This document shows positions 61,231 to 64,000 of a DNA stretch of 64,000 nucleotides, piece by piece. Each line of letters begins with the position of its first letter. Positions within the stretch are counted from its first letter, which is position 1. This stretch comes from Woeseiaceae bacterium (GTDB lineage: Bacteria > Pseudomonadota > Gammaproteobacteria > Steroidobacterales > Woeseiaceae): NCBI GenBank assembly GCA_030066625.1, contig JASJBG010000004.1, positions 1 to 64,000 on the forward strand. The letters run 5' to 3'. A model generated the notes under the pieces. It saw only the letters and a program-made list of their open reading frames with translations, made no database searches and had not been told where the DNA came from. The translations under genes were made by a program, and so were the position numbers.

Positions 61231-62661
61231 TCAGGTCGTACCGCGGCGGGCCTCGAGTTCGACGCGCACCTCGTGCGCCTTCTCCTCGGTGATCGAGTAA
61301 GACGCCACCGCCCAGATCGCAATCGCCGACGCGAGGCACGGAATGAACGCGTCGCACAGGCGCATCAGCGTGATCGCCTCGGGCGTTTGGTCGCCGCCGA
61401 GATTGACGTCAAAGCCGGTCCCGACGAGCAGCAGGCCGCCGCCGAAGATCGCAACGGACTGGCCAAGCTTGACGACCCACCAGTAAATCGAGCCGTACAT
61501 GCCTTCGCGGCGCTCGTGCGTATTGAGCTCGTCCATGTCGACGACGTCACAGATCATCGACGGCATCAGCGTAAACAGGCCGGCGAGACCGAAGGCCATC
61601 AGCGGCGCCGGGATCAGGACCAGCCAGGGATTATCCGGTGTGTAGCAGAACCACTTGAGCGCATAGCCCACCATCGAGACGCCGGTCGAGAAGAAGAACG
61701 CGCGACGCTTGCCGATCTTCGTGGCGAGCCACGTGACGAGCATGATGACGCCGAGCGCTGATATCGCCTGCAGCAGGCCGGAGTGACCAACGAAGGTCGA
61801 CCCCGCCAGCTGGTCGCCGCCGAACACGTAGTAAATGATGACGTAGGGCTGGAAGGAGGCGATCAGGATGAAGCCGTTGAAGACGAGGAAAGTCGCCACG
61901 CAGAGCTTCAGGAACGGCTTGAATTTGAGTGTCTTGCCGAAGCCGCGCAGGAAGTCCATGACGATATGGCCGATGCCCTGGGACTCGCCCCCTTCCTGCG
62001 CCGCGACATCCTTGAAGCGCTCACGCAGAAACAAGGCCGGGAGGATACCCAGGCCGATTGCGACGGCGCCGATCATGATTGCAAGGTACCCCGCGCCCGT
62101 GACGACGTCACCGAACATCGGCATATACATGATCGCAAGGAAATAGGGCGAGATCATATAAGCGATGTTGCCGATGAAGTTCTGCACGCCCATGAGGCGG
62201 GTGCGCTCGTGATAGTCGGGCGTCAGCTCGTAGCCGAGCGCGACCCACGGCGTTGCATAGATCGTGTACGCGAGGTAGAAGATCAGTGATCCACCGAGGA
62301 AGTACCAGAAGTAAAAGGCCTCGCTCTTGCCGGTGGGCAGCTGCCAAAGGACCGCGAAGACGACGCCGACGGCTATCGCGCCGACGAACATATAGGGACG
62401 ACGCCGCCCGTACTTCGAGCGGGTGTTGTCCGAGATATAACCCATCAACGGGTCGGTCAGCGCGTCGGTGAGGCGCGGCAGCGCGCCCAGCAGGCCGACG
62501 AGCGCCGGGCTCATTCCCAGCCCCAGGTTCAACACGATGATCATGCCGCCAATCGCGGCGGCGAGCGTGTTATTGACGAATGCGCCGAGCCCGTAAACGA
62601 TCTTTAATGGAAACGGAATACGGTCTTCGGGCGCGGTATCGAAACGGGTGGCATCGCTCAT
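61231..62661 (-). CDS. GPH-family (glycoside-pentoside-hexuronide):cation symporter, MFS
   Basis: KIVYGLGAFVNNTLAAAIGG, DALTDPLMGYISDNTRSKYGRRRPYMFVGA. Confidence 0.92.
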   Translation of the reverse strand: MSDATRFDTAPEDRIPFPLKIVYGLGAFVNNTLAAAIGGMIIVLNLGLGMSPALVGLLGALPRLTDALTDPLMGYISDNTRSKYGRRRPYMFVGAIAVGVVFAVLWQLPTGKSEAFYFWYFLGGSLIFYLAYTIYATPWVALGYELTPDYHERTRLMGVQNFIGNIAYMISPYFLAIMYMPMFGDVVTGAGYLAIMIGAVAIGLGILPALFLRERFKDVAAQEGGESQGIGHIVMDFLRGFGKTLKFKPFLKLCVATFLVFNGFILIASFQPYVIIYYVFGGDQLAGSTFVGHSGLLQAISALGVIMLVTWLATKIGKRRAFFFSTGVSMVGYALKWFCYTPDNPWLVLIPAPLMAFGLAGLFTLMPSMICDVVDMDELNTHERREGMYGSIYWWVVKLGQSVAIFGGGLLLVGTGFDVNLGGDQTPEAITLMRLCDAFIPCLASAIAIWAVASYSITEEKAHEVRVELEARRGTT

Positions 62662-62709
62662 TATTGTTCTTCGTTTTGCACGTAGCCTAGCGCGCCATCG
62701 TGAAGCAAA

Positions 62710-62725
62710 TTGACAGCGCTGTCAA
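62710..62725. promoter_or_regulatory. Perfect 16-bp palindrome, candidate LacI-family operator
   Basis: TTGACAGCGCTGTCAA with central CG between divergent sugar symporter and GH3 genes. Confidence 0.65.
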
Positions 62726-62829
62726 ACGTTGTTACAACGCCTCAACCTGCGCTGCCCCAATAAAAGTAGCAGAATAGCGACGCAGTTTCCGGGGGACTTT
62801 GGATCGCTACGAGCCCAGACAAAGCGCGT

Positions 62830-64000
62830 ATGTTCCTTGCGCTGCCGTTTCTCTTGCCAGGTATTTTCATGAGCAGTATGAGTGCCAATGCCACCGCGCC
62901 CGCCGATGCCATCGAGCAGCGCGTGAATACGTTGCTTGCCGAAATGACGATCGAGGAGAAGATCGGTCAGATGAGCCAGGTCAACGGCGGTGACAGCTAC
63001 ATCCATGACTACCTGAGGGACGCACTGCGCGCCGGACGTGTCGGCTCGGTCCTGAACGAGGTCGACGTCAACGTCGTTAACGAGCTGCAGCGAATCGCGG
63101 TCGAGGAAAGCCGGCTCGGTATTCCGCTGATCATCGGCCGCGACGTCATCCACGGGTTCAAAACCGTGATGCCAATTCCGCTCGGCCAGGCGGCCACGTG
63201 GAACCCGGTGATCGTCTCCAGCGGCGCTCGCGTTGCCGCCCGCGAGGCGGCGTCGGTCGGCGTGAACTGGACGTTTGCGCCAATGATCGACATCTCACGC
63301 GATCCGCGCTGGGGCCGCATTGCAGAGAGCCTGGGCGAAGACCCGTATCTCGCAAGCGAACTCGGAACGGCAATGGTACGCGGATTTCAGGGCGACGATC
63401 TCTCCGCGAAAGACACGATTGCGGCATGCGCGAAGCACTTCGTCGGCTACGGCGAATCGGAGAGCGGCCGCGATTACGCGACGACCAACATCCCCGAGAA
63501 CGAGCTGCGTAATGTCCATCTGCGACCGTTTCACGCCGCCGCCAAAGCCGGTGTCATGACGATGATGACTTCGTTCAGCGATCTCGACGGCGTGCCCGCA
63601 ACGGCCAACGAGTATCTCGTCAACGACATCCTCCGGGGCGAGTGGGGATTCGACGGCTTCGTCGTAAGCGACTGGGACTCGGTTCGCCAGCTCAGTATCC
63701 ACGGACTGACTGCCAACGACCGTGAGTCTGCTTGCGAAGCGGCGATCGCAGGCGTCGATATGGAAATGCACGGTGATGCCTACCTCAATCATCTCGCTCA
63801 GCTGGTCGACGACGGCAAGGTGCCACTCGAGGCGGTCGACACGGCCGTCGCAAATATCCTCCGCGCCAAGTTCCGGCTGGGCCTGTTCGAGAATCCGTAC
63901 ACCGACCCGAACGACTTCCCGCCTTTCGCCGATGCCGACGCGCTCGAGACGGCGCGGGAGGCCGCGCTGCAGAGCGTCGTCATGCTGAAAAACGAGCATC
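62830..64000 (+). CDS. Glycoside hydrolase family 3 beta-glucosidase (BglX-like), truncated by window edge
   Basis: ATG at 62830 opens a frame running off the end (so not in ORF track): MTIEEKIGQMSQVNG, RLGIPLIIGRDVIHGFKTVMPIPLGQAATWNP, FAPMIDISRDPRWGRIAESLGEDPYLAS, GFDGFVVSDWDS. Confidence 0.94.
   Translation, partial: MFLALPFLLPGIFMSSMSANATAPADAIEQRVNTLLAEMTIEEKIGQMSQVNGGDSYIHDYLRDALRAGRVGSVLNEVDVNVVNELQRIAVEESRLGIPLIIGRDVIHGFKTVMPIPLGQAATWNPVIVSSGARVAAREAASVGVNWTFAPMIDISRDPRWGRIAESLGEDPYLASELGTAMVRGFQGDDLSAKDTIAACAKHFVGYGESESGRDYATTNIPENELRNVHLRPFHAAAKAGVMTMMTSFSDLDGVPATANEYLVNDILRGEWGFDGFVVSDWDSVRQLSIHGLTANDRESACEAAIAGVDMEMHGDAYLNHLAQLVDDGKVPLEAVDTAVANILRAKFRLGLFENPYTDPNDFPPFADADALETAREAALQSVVMLKNEH

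Noticed and set aside
62722-63999. Minus-strand ORFs 62722-63153 and 63295-63999 in the GH3 region
   Set aside because: Plus strand carries GH3 catalytic motifs throughout; it is missing from the track only because it lacks a stop in the window.

Overview
GC-rich chromosomal window. Gene content suggests a marine-type gammaproteobacterium; this is an inference. No rRNA, tRNA, CRISPR array, IS element or prophage was recognised. Main blocks: (i) AGCS symporter (runs off the left edge), thiolase, MATE, DUF924, small lipoproteins; (ii) gltB-gltD; (iii) a ~10.6 kb co-directional cluster (12.4-23.0 kb) of TPR proteins and lipoproteins, TolQ/MotA, two ExbD/TolR and a TonB/AgmX-like protein, which looks like an Agl/Glt-type or Tol-like energised trans-envelope machine; (iv) a giant ~3375-aa DUF11/SdrD-like surface protein translationally coupled to a ~1700-aa protein with three OmpA-like domains and a predicted beta-barrel; (v) a proteobacterial dedicated sortase locus (PdsR/PdsS-like regulators plus class GN sortase) whose sortase has Gly in place of the catalytic Cys (LVTGYPF instead of LVTCYPF) and no visible sortase target; (vi) LysR, MATE pair, glutaryl-CoA dehydrogenase, OmpA lipoprotein and an unlisted DUF3465 gene with no ATG/GTG/TTG start; (vii) rpoH preceded by a perfect CIRCE element and separated from ftsX-ftsE-ftsY by a TetR/AhpD-like pair with a near-ideal operator; (viii) rsmD, coaD, and a GPH sugar symporter / GH3 beta-glucosidase pair sharing a perfect LacI-type palindrome. 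All family names come from reading motifs in the translations; no database search was run.
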